A DNA stretch of 8,505 nucleotides from Microbacterium sp. (GTDB lineage: Bacteria; Actinomycetota; Actinomycetes; Actinomycetales; Microbacteriaceae), in assembly GCA_029267645.1 (NCBI GenBank), contig JAJUIM010000068.1, positions 1 to 8,505 of the forward strand. Direction: 5' to 3'. A program made the translations under genes and the position numbers. The first letter of the stretch is position 1. The number at the start of each line of letters is the position of its first letter. Under the pieces are notes generated by a model. That model was not told where the DNA came from. It did no database searches and saw only the letters and a program-made list of their open reading frames with translations. Shown one piece after another: positions 1-7,738 of this stretch.

Positions 1-1001
1 ATCTCGCCGAGCGCGTAGGTCAGCTCGCGGAGGCCTCGGTGGGCGATCGTCGACACCTCGAAGACGCGGTAGCCGAGCGCCTCGATGTCGCCGCGCACGA
101 ACTCCGCGAGCTCCTCGGCCTCCGGCACGTCGATCTTGTTGAGCACGACGACCTGGGGCCGTTCGAGCAGCGGGATCTGCCCCTCGGGCACCTCGTAGCG
201 GCCGAGCTCGGCGCGGATCGTCTCGAGGTCGCTCAGCGGGTCGCGGCCCGGCTCGAGCGTCGCGCAGTCGAGCACGTGCACGAGCGCCGTGCAGCGCTCG
301 ACGTGGCGCAGGAACTCGAGCCCGAGGCCCCGCCCCTCGGCGGCGCCCTCGATGAGGCCCGGCACGTCAGCGACGGTGTAGCGCGTGTCGCCCGCCTGCA
401 CGACGCCGAGGTTCGGGTGCAGCGTCGTGAACGGGTAGTCCGCGATCTTGGGGCGTGCGGCCGAGACCGCCGCGATGAGGCTCGACTTGCCCGCGGACGG
501 GAAGCCCACGAGCGCGATGTCGGCGAGCGTCTTCAGCTCGAGCACGACGTCGCCCTCCCAGCCGGAGGTGCCGAGCAGCGCGAAGCCCGGGGCCTTGCGC
601 TTCTGCGACGACAGCGCCGCGTTGCCCAGGCCGCCCTGGCCGCCTGCCGCCGCGACGAAGCGCATGCCCGGCTCGATGAGGTCTGCGAGCACCTCGCCGG
701 ACGGATCCTTCACGACCGTGCCGACGGGCACGGGGAGCTCCAGCACCTCGCCGTGCGCGCCCGAGCGCATGTCGCCCATGCCGAAGCCGCCGTTCGGCGA
801 CTTGCGGTGCGGCGAGTGGTGGTACGCCAGCAGCGTCGTCGTCTGCGGGTCGGCGACGAGGACGATGTCGCCGCCGTCGCCGCCGTTGCCGCCGTCGGGG
901 CCGGCGAGCGGCTTGAACTTCTCACGGCGGACCGACACGCAGCCGTTGCCGCCGTTGCCCGCCTTCAGGTGCAGGGTGACCTCGTCGACGAACGTGACCA
1001 T
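1..1001 (-). CDS. obg: GTPase Obg/CgtA, 3' part cut off by window edge
   Basis: Obg is a conserved GTPase that binds the large ribosomal subunit and acts in its assembly and in stress control. The visible 333 codons begin with the family's N-terminal signature ([20 protein letters not shown]). A glycine-rich Obg fold fills roughly residues 1-158. The G domain follows: the P-loop G166-F-P-S-A-G-K-S-S174, the G3 motif D212-V-P-G215 followed by LIEGA, and the G4 motif N288-K-I-D291. The reading frame is open to base 1, so the end of the G domain and the C-terminal OCT domain usual in this family lie outside the window. The ATG at 1001 is supported by the N-terminal match and by a purine-rich AAGAGG a few bases upstream. 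It lies downstream of rpmA on the same strand, the classical rplU-rpmA-obg order, separated from it by a hairpin. Identification is secure; the missing C-terminus cannot be judged. Confidence 0.97.
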   Translation of the reverse strand, partial: MVTFVDEVTLHLKAGNGGNGCVSVRREKFKPLAGPDGGNGGDGGDIVLVADPQTTTLLAYHHSPHRKSPNGGFGMGDMRSGAHGEVLELPVPVGTVVKDPSGEVLADLIEPGMRFVAAAGGQGGLGNAALSSQKRKAPGFALLGTSGWEGDVVLELKTLADIALVGFPSAGKSSLIAAVSAARPKIADYPFTTLHPNLGVVQAGDTRYTVADVPGLIEGAAEGRGLGLEFLRHVERCTALVHVLDCATLEPGRDPLSDLETIRAELGRYEVPEGQIPLLERPQVVVLNKIDVPEAEELAEFVRGDIEALGYRVFEVSTIAHRGLRELTYALGE

Positions 1002-1056
1002 GGAGCCTCTTCTCGAAATGCCTCGTGGGAGCACGCCCTCGGGCGGATATGACGCA

Positions 1057-1088
1057 GAACGGGGGCGAGCTTCAGCCCGCCCCCGTTC
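1057..1088 (-). terminator. Hairpin between rpmA and obg, possible partial terminator
   Basis: A perfect 11-bp inverted repeat (1057-1067 with 1078-1088) encloses a 10-base loop, which can itself form two more GC pairs. It sits 31 bases after the rpmA stop and 56 bases before the obg start. Read in the minus direction it is followed by TGCGTCAT, not by a T-run, so it is not a canonical intrinsic terminator. It may reduce read-through from the abundant ribosomal-protein message into obg, or shield the rplU-rpmA 3' end. The function is inferred from position and stem strength only. Confidence 0.5.
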
Positions 1089-1118
1089 CGGATGCAGAAT
1101 GCACTGGGTGTCGCGCCA

Positions 1119-1376
1119 TTACTCGGCGGCGGCCACCACGTTGACGACCTTGCGGCCGCCCTTGCTGCCGAACTCGACGGCGCCGGCCGCGAGAGCGAAC
1201 AGGGTGTCGTCCCCGCCGCGCCCGACGTTGGCGCCGGGGTGGAAGTGGGTGCCGCGCTGGCGGACGAGGATCTCGCCGGCGTTGACCTCCTGGCCGCCGA
1301 AGCGCTTCACGCCGAGACGCTGCGCATTCGAGTCACGACCGTTGCGGGTGGAGCTTGCGCCCTTCTTGTGTGCCAT
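1119..1376 (-). CDS. rpmA: 50S ribosomal protein L27
   Basis: L27 is a component of the large ribosomal subunit whose flexible N-terminal tail reaches toward the peptidyl transferase centre. The 85-residue product has the normal family length and begins with the hallmark [16 protein letters not shown], followed by [12 protein letters not shown] and [11 protein letters not shown]. There is no N-terminal extension of the kind that is cleaved off in Firmicutes. The ATG at 1376 lies 15 bases after the rplU stop, and GGCGGAGA in that gap serves as the ribosome binding site, so the two genes are almost certainly co-transcribed. The protein ends in an alanine-rich stretch (VVAAAE). Nothing unusual; identification is secure. 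Confidence 0.98.
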   Translation of the reverse strand: MAHKKGASSTRNGRDSNAQRLGVKRFGGQEVNAGEILVRQRGTHFHPGANVGRGGDDTLFALAAGAVEFGSKGGRKVVNVVAAAE

Positions 1377-1391
1377 GTCTGTCTCTCCGCC

Positions 1392-1700
1392 TTACTTGAT
1401 GCCGGTGACCTTGACGCGCGTGAGCTCCTGACGGTGGCCCTGGCGCTTCTTGTAGCCGGTCTTGTTCTTGTACTTCTGGATGACGATCTTCGGGCCGCGG
1501 AGGTCGTTCAGAACCTCGGCCGTGACCGTGACCTTCGACAGCGCATCGGCGTCGGTCGTCACGGCGTCGCCGTCGACGAAGAGGACGGCGGGCAGCTCGA
1601 TCGACTCACCCTCGGCAGCCTGGACACGATCGAGCGTGATGATCGAGCCGACCTCGACCTTCTCCTGCCGGCCACCGGCGCGAACAACTGCGTAAACCAC
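1392..1700 (-). CDS. rplU: 50S ribosomal protein L21
   Basis: L21 is a large-subunit ribosomal protein that binds 23S rRNA. The 102-residue product has the usual family length and carries recognisable L21 blocks: [18 protein letters not shown] at the N-terminus, LDRV near residue 24, and the basic C-terminal block [14 protein letters not shown] with final KVTGIK, which is the usual signature end. The start is a GTG at 1700, chosen because the protein begins there in register with the family; a nearby ATG further upstream is out of frame. The ribosome binding site is weak (AGG seven bases before the start). It is the first gene of rplU-rpmA and is preceded by a long leader containing several hairpins, with a candidate promoter near 1893-1922. 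Identification is secure. Confidence 0.98.
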   Translation of the reverse strand: MVYAVVRAGGRQEKVEVGSIITLDRVQAAEGESIELPAVLFVDGDAVTTDADALSKVTVTAEVLNDLRGPKIVIQKYKNKTGYKKRQGHRQELTRVKVTGIK

Positions 1701-1720
1701 GTTGATACCTGTTTCATTGG

Positions 1721-1850
1721 GGACGGCGCGGGCGCCATCCGAATCTCACGGGAAAGTCAGGGTGTCTCGCCCCGAGGGAGCAGGGCACGACACGTCCCTC
1801 ATTCACCGCACTGGGTGTGCGGGGCGCGTCCGAATGGTGTGAGTCGCGCC
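1721..1850 (-). promoter_or_regulatory. Structured 5' leader of rplU
   Basis: If the promoter at 1893-1922 is right, the rplU message has a leader of about 185 bases. Four non-overlapping inverted repeats can be read in it: 1823-1828 with 1845-1850 (6 bp); 1806-1811 with 1817-1822 (6 bp, 5-base loop); 1782-1799 (7 bp with one bulged base and a 3-base loop); and 1721-1740 (3+4 bp with one mismatch and a 4-base loop). The last lies about 20 bases before the GTG start. Ribosomal-protein leaders often mediate feedback by the encoded protein, and L21 leaders are known in Firmicutes; whether this one belongs to such a class is unknown. In G+C-rich DNA short stems arise often, so the regulatory reading is tentative. 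Confidence 0.3.
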
Positions 1851-1892
1851 GCCAGTGGGAGAGCGCGCGACCGAAGGACGCACCAGCGGTTT

Positions 1893-1922
1893 ACTTTACC
1901 CGATCCCGCTGAGAAGAGGCAA
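1893..1922 (-). promoter_or_regulatory. Candidate rplU-rpmA promoter
   Basis: On the minus strand, TTGCCT (1922-1917) and TAAAGT (1898-1893) are separated by 18 bases. They resemble the -35 and -10 elements of a housekeeping sigma factor (4 of 6 matches each). The -10 falls in the only clearly A+T-rich patch of this intergenic region. Transcription would start near base 1886. No experimental support; the spacing is slightly long. Confidence 0.4.
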
Positions 1923-1961
1923 TCAGTGCCAGCGGCGCGTCGCCCGATGCGGATCCGGATC

Positions 1962-1977
1962 TATGCTGGCGACGATG
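1962..1977 (+). promoter_or_regulatory. Candidate leaderless promoter of the DUF4031 gene
   Basis: TATGCT at 1962-1967 fits the actinobacterial -10 consensus TANNNT. It ends exactly seven bases before the ATG at 1975, so transcription would begin at or next to the start codon. No Shine-Dalgarno-like sequence stands in front of this ATG, which also points to a leaderless mRNA. No good -35 element is seen around 1939-1944. Confidence 0.45.
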
Positions 1978-2238
1978 GCCATCCTCGTCGACACTCCCCT
2001 GTGGCCCGCGCACGGGCGCCTCTGGTCGCACCTCGTCAGCGACAGCGACCTCGACGAGCTGCACGCGTTCGCGGCGCGCGCCGGGATCCCGCCGCAGGCC
2101 TTCGACCTCGACCACTACGACGTCCCCGAGGAGCGCGTCGACGACCTCGTGGCCGCCGGCGCGCGCCGGGTGACGGCGGGCCAGCTCACGCGCGCGCTCA
2201 TCGCCTCGGGGCTGCGCGTGCGCGCGAAGGATCGCTGA
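1975..2238 (+). CDS. DUF4031 family protein of unknown function
   Basis: This small 87-residue protein matches the DUF4031 family as I remember it: start MAILVDTPLWPAHG, middle SHLVSDSDLDELHAFA, then DHYDVP (46-51) and a C-terminal helix ending SGLRVRAK. No enzymatic function is known to me. Polar residues that look conserved (D6, H13, H19, D23, H30, D46, H47, Y48) together with W10 and W17 would suit a metal- or ligand-binding site, but that is inference. There is no signal peptide or membrane segment, so it should be cytosolic. The ATG at 1975 is preferred over in-frame ATGs at 1855 and 1963 because it gives the family N-terminus and has a -10-like TATGCT seven bases upstream. It is divergent from rplU and convergent with rne, 12 bases separating the two stop codons. 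It is the only plus-strand gene on this side of rne. Confidence 0.88.
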   Translation: MAILVDTPLWPAHGRLWSHLVSDSDLDELHAFAARAGIPPQAFDLDHYDVPEERVDDLVAAGARRVTAGQLTRALIASGLRVRAKDR

Positions 2239-2250
2239 CCCGCCCCGCTG

Positions 2251-2260
<10 letters not shown>
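2226..2260. terminator. Hairpin spanning both convergent stop codons (DUF4031/rne)
   Basis: Bases 2226-2231 pair with 2255-2260 and bases 2235-2239 pair with 2250-2254, giving an 11-bp stem with a 3-base bulge and a 10-base loop. The stop codons of DUF4031 (2236-2238, plus) and rne (2251-2253, minus) both lie inside it. The gap between the genes is only 12 bases, so any shared terminator must overlap coding sequence. There is no T-run on either side, only a pyrimidine-rich tail on the plus strand. It is a possible bidirectional 3'-end structure, not a proven terminator. Confidence 0.35.
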
Positions 2261-4569
<2,309 letters not shown>

Positions 4570-4682
4570 CGCTGGCGAACTCCCTGCACGAGCGGTCTCG
4601 CGCCCGTGGAAATCGTGCCGTCGCGCGTCTCGCGGTCGGGCTCCTCATCGGTCTGCGGCCGGTCCCGGGGACTCGGCCCGCG

Positions 4683-4701
4683 CGGAGCAGTCGTCGCTCC
4701 G
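4683..4701 (-). other. Hairpin in the rne leader
   Basis: A perfect 6-bp inverted repeat (4683-4688 with 4696-4701) with a 7-base loop lies in the presumed rne leader, about 115 bases before the start codon. Modest on its own, but it is the second stem in a leader of about 178 bases. Confidence 0.35.
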
Positions 4702-4716
4702 AAGTCTTCTCATCAC

Positions 4717-4746
4717 GGATCCCGGGGCGCAGGCGCGGCGGGATCC
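4717..4746 (-). other. Hairpin at the predicted 5' end of the rne mRNA
   Basis: Bases 4717-4723 and 4740-4746 form a perfect 7-bp stem (GGATCCC with GGGATCC) around a 16-base G+C-rich loop. With the -10 element at 4754-4759, transcription should begin at about 4747, so the stem would start at the first or second nucleotide of the message. Such 5' stems are known to hinder 5'-end-dependent RNases. The start site itself is predicted, not measured. Confidence 0.4.
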
Positions 4747-4753
4747 TGCTGTC

Positions 4754-4762
4754 ATTATCGCA
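4754..4762 (-). promoter_or_regulatory. Extended -10 promoter for rne
   Basis: Read on the minus strand this is TGCGATAAT, an extended -10 element (TGN followed by GATAAT, 5 of 6 matches to TATAAT). It stands out as the most A+T-rich spot in the 276-base region between the divergent rne and VKOR starts. No convincing -35 is seen 17 bases upstream (around 4777-4782), which is usual for extended -10 promoters. The predicted start is near 4747, giving a leader of about 178 bases. Confidence 0.5.
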
Positions 4763-4845
4763 TCCCCGCGGCGCGGCGCGCATTCGGACGTCACTTGCAG
4801 GTTTCGGCGCGTCGCGCGCGAGGTGTGCGGTGGAAGACTGGACGC

Positions 4846-5448
4846 ATGCACGCGCCCGCGCAAAAGCGCCCCACTGCTCTCGCCATCTGGCTCGTCATCG
4901 CCGGCATCGTCGGCCTCGGCGCCGCCTTCACGCTGACGATCGAGAAGATCGCCTCGCTCGAGGATCCCGGGCACGTCGCCGGGTGCGACTTCAGCGTGCT
5001 CGTGCAGTGCGGTGCGAACCTCGCGTCCGAGCAGGGCTCGGTGTTCGGCTTCCCGAACCCGCTCATCGGCCTCATGGGCTGGATGGCGCCGCTCGTCGTC
5101 GGCATGGCGCTGCTCGCGGGCGCCCGCTTCGCCCGCTGGTTCTGGGCGCTGTTCACGCTCGGCATGACGTTCGCCTTCGGGTTCGTCTGCTGGCTGATCT
5201 GGCAGAGCATCTTCTTCCTCGGCACGCTCTGCCCGTGGTGCATGGTCACCTGGTCGGTGACGATCCCGACCTTCTACGCCGTGCTGCTGCACAGCGTGCG
5301 CATCGGCGCGATCCCGCTCCCCCAGGGCGCCCGCAAGCTCGCCGACACCCTCATGGGCTGGCTGCCGCTGCTCGCGACCGTGTCGTACCTCATCATCGCG
5401 GTCATCGCGGCCGTGCGCCTGCCGCTGCTCGACCAGATCTTCGGCTGA
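4846..5448 (+). CDS. Vitamin K epoxide reductase (VKOR) family membrane protein
   Basis: Bacterial VKOR homologues reoxidise a periplasmic or extracellular DsbA-like partner and pass electrons to menaquinone, driving disulfide formation in exported proteins. The 200-residue product has about five hydrophobic spans: 12-32, 72-92, 98-124, 131-150 and 172-192. The four redox cysteines are all present: the loop pair C47 and C55, and the active-site pair C129-P-W-C132 at a membrane boundary. S61, six residues after C55, is at the spacing of the conserved family serine. There is no fused thioredoxin domain and no DsbA-like gene in the window, so its partner must be encoded elsewhere. The ATG at 4846 gives the normal short cytoplasmic N-terminus. 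GGAAG nine bases before it may be a ribosome binding site; AAGACT at 4834-4839 could instead be a weak leaderless -10. It is divergent from rne and ends eight bases before a strong terminator shared with ndk. Confidence 0.94.
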   Translation: MHAPAQKRPTALAIWLVIAGIVGLGAAFTLTIEKIASLEDPGHVAGCDFSVLVQCGANLASEQGSVFGFPNPLIGLMGWMAPLVVGMALLAGARFARWFWALFTLGMTFAFGFVCWLIWQSIFFLGTLCPWCMVTWSVTIPTFYAVLLHSVRIGAIPLPQGARKLADTLMGWLPLLATVSYLIIAVIAAVRLPLLDQIFG

Positions 5449-5455
5449 CCCGGCC

Positions 5456-5509
5456 CGCACGAAGAAGGGGCGTCGCACGGTCTCCCGTGCGACGCCCCTT
5501 CTTCGTGCG
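5456..5509. terminator. Bidirectional intrinsic terminator between VKOR and ndk
   Basis: Bases 5456-5480 and 5485-5509 form a perfect 25-bp inverted repeat closed by the four-base loop TCTC. Near each outer edge the stem has CTTCTTC on the descending arm, which serves as a modest U-rich segment in either direction. It starts eight bases after the VKOR stop (plus strand) and ends seven bases before the ndk stop (minus strand), so it serves both convergent transcripts. It is by far the strongest inverted repeat in the window. Confidence 0.9.
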
Positions 5510-5515
5510 CTGCGC

Positions 5516-5932
5516 TCAGTCGAACCAGAGCGCGAGCTCGCGCGCGGCCGACTCGGGGCTGTCCGAGCCGTGCACGAGGTTCTGCTGCACGGCGAGGCCC
5601 CAATCGCGGCCGAGGTCGCCGCGGATGGTGCCGGGCGCCGCGGTCGTCGGGTCGGTCGTGCCCGCGAGCGAGCGGAAGCCCTCGATCACGCGGTCGCCCT
5701 CGACGCGCACCGCGACGACGTCCCCCGACATCATGAACTCGATGAGCGGCTCGTAGAACGGCTTGCCCTCGTGCTCGGCGTAGTGCTCGGCGAGCAGCTC
5801 GCGTGCCGGCGTGAACTTGCGGATGTCGGCGAGGCGGTACCCCTTGCGCTCGATGCGGGCGAGGATCTCGCCGGTGAGGCCGCGCTCGACGCCGTCGGGC
5901 TTGACGAGGACGAGGGTCTGTTCAGTGGGCAT
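5516..5932 (-). CDS. ndk: Nucleoside diphosphate kinase
   Basis: This enzyme transfers the gamma phosphate of ATP to other (d)NDPs through a phosphohistidine, balancing NTP and dNTP pools in the cytosol. The 138-residue protein has the normal length. It shows the N-terminal [13 protein letters not shown] with K11, the GTIRGDLG segment near 101-108, and the active-site block [12 protein letters not shown] with the catalytic histidine at 121. The ATG at 5932 has a good ribosome binding site (AGGAAGG, seven bases upstream). It is 39 bases downstream of the DUF4233 gene, with no obvious promoter in that gap, so it is probably the last gene of the ileS-folC-DUF4233-ndk transcript. That transcript ends at the strong hairpin immediately beyond its stop. 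Identification is secure. Confidence 0.98.
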   Translation of the reverse strand: MPTEQTLVLVKPDGVERGLTGEILARIERKGYRLADIRKFTPARELLAEHYAEHEGKPFYEPLIEFMMSGDVVAVRVEGDRVIEGFRSLAGTTDPTTAAPGTIRGDLGRDWGLAVQQNLVHGSDSPESAARELALWFD

Positions 5933-5971
5933 GGAGAGGCCTTCCTGGGTCGGGGAGGTGACGGGACAAAA

Positions 5972-6397
5972 CTACCCGACGCCGCCTGCGGATCCCTGCT
6001 CGGCCCCCAGGCGCTGCTGCTGCACGCGGCGCTCGATGCGCGATCCCCCGATCATCGCGAAGGCCCACAGGCCGCCGAAGATGATCGTGATGAGCAGGAT
6101 CGACGGCACGAAGAACGCGCCGCACGCGATGACGATCTGGATGATCCAGCCGAGCACGCGGCCCCAGGTCCAGCGGAGCGTCCCGCTCGCGGCGACCGTG
6201 ACGACGAACATCACGGCGCCCGCGACGATGCCCCACCAGTCGGCGACGCCGTCGGGCAGCGCACGCAGGCCGTATATCACGAGCCCCGCGAGGAACACGA
6301 CGATCGACTCGAACGCGAGCACGACCGACCCGACCTTCTCCGGCAGGGTCCTGTAGCGGCGCGGCCTCGGTGCGGGCGCGGATTCGGTGCCTGTCAT
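5972..6397 (-). CDS. DUF4233 domain membrane protein of unknown function
   Basis: This 141-residue protein fits the actinobacterial DUF4233 family, known to me mainly from its constant position between folC and ndk. A short basic N-terminus (RPRRYRTLPEKV) is followed by hydrophobic spans at about 22-46 (containing FESIVVFLAGLVIYGL), 52-72 and 79-116. The last is long enough for two segments broken near G93 and P98. The C-terminus is basic and then small-residue-rich, and probably cytoplasmic. No catalytic motif is visible. The ATG at 6397 follows the folC stop with no base between them (TAGATG), so translation should be coupled, and GGAAG inside the end of folC can act as its ribosome binding site. 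The context suggests a link to folate or nucleotide metabolism, but that is only guilt by association. Confidence 0.88.
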   Translation of the reverse strand: MTGTESAPAPRPRRYRTLPEKVGSVVLAFESIVVFLAGLVIYGLRALPDGVADWWGIVAGAVMFVVTVAASGTLRWTWGRVLGWIIQIVIACGAFFVPSILLITIIFGGLWAFAMIGGSRIERRVQQQRLGAEQGSAGGVG

Positions 6398-7738
6398 CTA
6401 CTTCTTCCAGCCTTCCGCGCGCGCGAGCGCGATCGCCTCGCCGCCGAGCACGATGGATCCGACCACGACGACGGCGCGCTTCTCGCCCTCCGAGGCCCAC
6501 TCGCGCGCGGCGTCGGTCGCGTCGACGATGCCCGAGTGCACCGTGGGCCGCAGGCCCTGCTCCTCTGCCGCATCGGCGATCTCGTCGGCCGACGCGGCGC
6601 GCTCGGTCTCGGCCTCGGTCGCGAACAGGTGCGTCGCGATCGGGGCGAGCTGGGCGATGATGCCCGTGATGTCCTTGTCGGCCATGACGCCGAGCACGAC
6701 GCCCCACTCGTCGAAGTCGAACGCCTCGCGCAGCGCCTCGACGAGCGCCGCCGCGCCGTGCGGGTTGTGCGCAGCGTCGACGAGCACGGTCGGTTCGGTG
6801 CCGATCAGCTGCAGGCGGCCGGGCGAGGTCGCCTCCGCGAAGCCCTCCGTGCGCACGTCGCCCGCGATGCGCTGCTCCCCCGCCCCGATGAGCGACTCGA
6901 CGGCCGCGATCGCGAGGGCCGCGTTCGCGCCCTGGTGTCGGCCGTACAGCGGCAGGTACTCCTCGTCGTACGCGCCCGCGAGGCCGCGGATCGTGACGAG
7001 CTGCCCGCCGACCGCGAGCGAGGCGCTCTCGAGCGCGAACTCGTCACCCTCGAAGGCGATCGTCGCTCCCCGCTCGGCCGCGACGCGGCGCAGTACTGCG
7101 GCGACGCCGGGATCCTGCCGCGCCGAGACGACGCGCGCGCGGGGCTTGATGATGCCCGCCTTGACCTCGGCGATCTCCTCGCGCGTGTTCCCGAGCCGCG
7201 ACGCGTGGTCGATGTCGACGGGCGCGATGACCGCGACGTCGCCGTCGGCCGTGTTGGTCGAGTCCCACGCGCCGCCCATGCCGACCTCGAGCACGAGCAC
7301 GTCGACGGGCGCGTCGGCGCACGCGACGAAAGCGAGCACCGTGAGCAGCTCGAAGAACGTCAGCGGGTTCTGGTCGTCGGCCTCGAGCTCGGCGTCGACG
7401 AGCGCGATGAACGGCTCGATCTCGTCCCACGCGTCGGCGACCGCCTCGTCGGAGATCGGCTCCCCGTCGATGAGGATCCGCTCGGTGAACCGCACGAGGT
7501 GCGGGCTCGTGAACAGCCCCGTGCGGAGGCCGTGCGCCCGCACGAGCGACTCGATCATGCGGGCCGTCGACGTCTTGCCGTTCGTGCCCGTGACGTGCAC
7601 GACGCGATAGGTGCGCTGCGGGTTGTCGAGGTACTCGAGGATGCGCGCCGTGCGCTCGAGGCGCGGCTCGACCCAGGCCTCCCCCGCGCGGGCGAGCAGC
7701 TTCTCGTAGACGGCGTCGGCGCGCTGCCGGTCGCTCAC
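6398..7738 (-). CDS. folC: Bifunctional folylpolyglutamate synthase/dihydrofolate synthase
   Basis: FolC adds glutamate to dihydropteroate and to reduced folates in an ATP-dependent ligase reaction of the Mur-ligase fold. The 446-residue protein has the P-loop H48-V-T-G-T-N-G-K-T-S57, TSPHLVRFTERI (77-88), LEVGMGGAWDSTN (150-162, usually LEVGLGGRLDATN), the EVKAGI block whose K193 corresponds to the carbamylated lysine of the family, YGRHQGANAAL (265-275) and DAAHNPHG (321-328) in the C-terminal domain. The start is GTG at 7738: it overlaps the ileS stop in GTGA, has GGAG seven bases upstream, and gives a normal family N-terminus. The frame stays open a further 176 codons upstream, but that stretch only reads ileS out of frame. 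Coupled translation with ileS upstream and DUF4233 downstream is likely. Whether it has both activities cannot be told from motifs alone. Confidence 0.96.
   Translation of the reverse strand: MSDRQRADAVYEKLLARAGEAWVEPRLERTARILEYLDNPQRTYRVVHVTGTNGKTSTARMIESLVRAHGLRTGLFTSPHLVRFTERILIDGEPISDEAVADAWDEIEPFIALVDAELEADDQNPLTFFELLTVLAFVACADAPVDVLVLEVGMGGAWDSTNTADGDVAVIAPVDIDHASRLGNTREEIAEVKAGIIKPRARVVSARQDPGVAAVLRRVAAERGATIAFEGDEFALESASLAVGGQLVTIRGLAGAYDEEYLPLYGRHQGANAALAIAAVESLIGAGEQRIAGDVRTEGFAEATSPGRLQLIGTEPTVLVDAAHNPHGAAALVEALREAFDFDEWGVVLGVMADKDITGIIAQLAPIATHLFATEAETERAASADEIADAAEEQGLRPTVHSGIVDATDAAREWASEGEKRAVVVVGSIVLGGEAIALARAEGWKK

Noticed and set aside
1101..1818. An 11-base direct repeat (GCACTGGGTGT) at 1101-1111 and 1808-1818 flanking rplU-rpmA
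   Set aside because: Several 11-base matches are expected by chance in 8.5 kb. The second copy overlaps a leader hairpin, and there is no sign of an inserted element between them.
1855..1974. A longer DUF4031 protein starting at 1855 or 1963
   Set aside because: The extra residues are basic and unlike the family; the -10-like element at 1962-1967 lies just before the ATG at 1975.
4830..5756. A plus-strand frame starting at GTG 4830
   Set aside because: It is out of frame with the VKOR gene, passes straight through the terminator and into antisense ndk, and encodes Arg/Ala/His-rich sequence.
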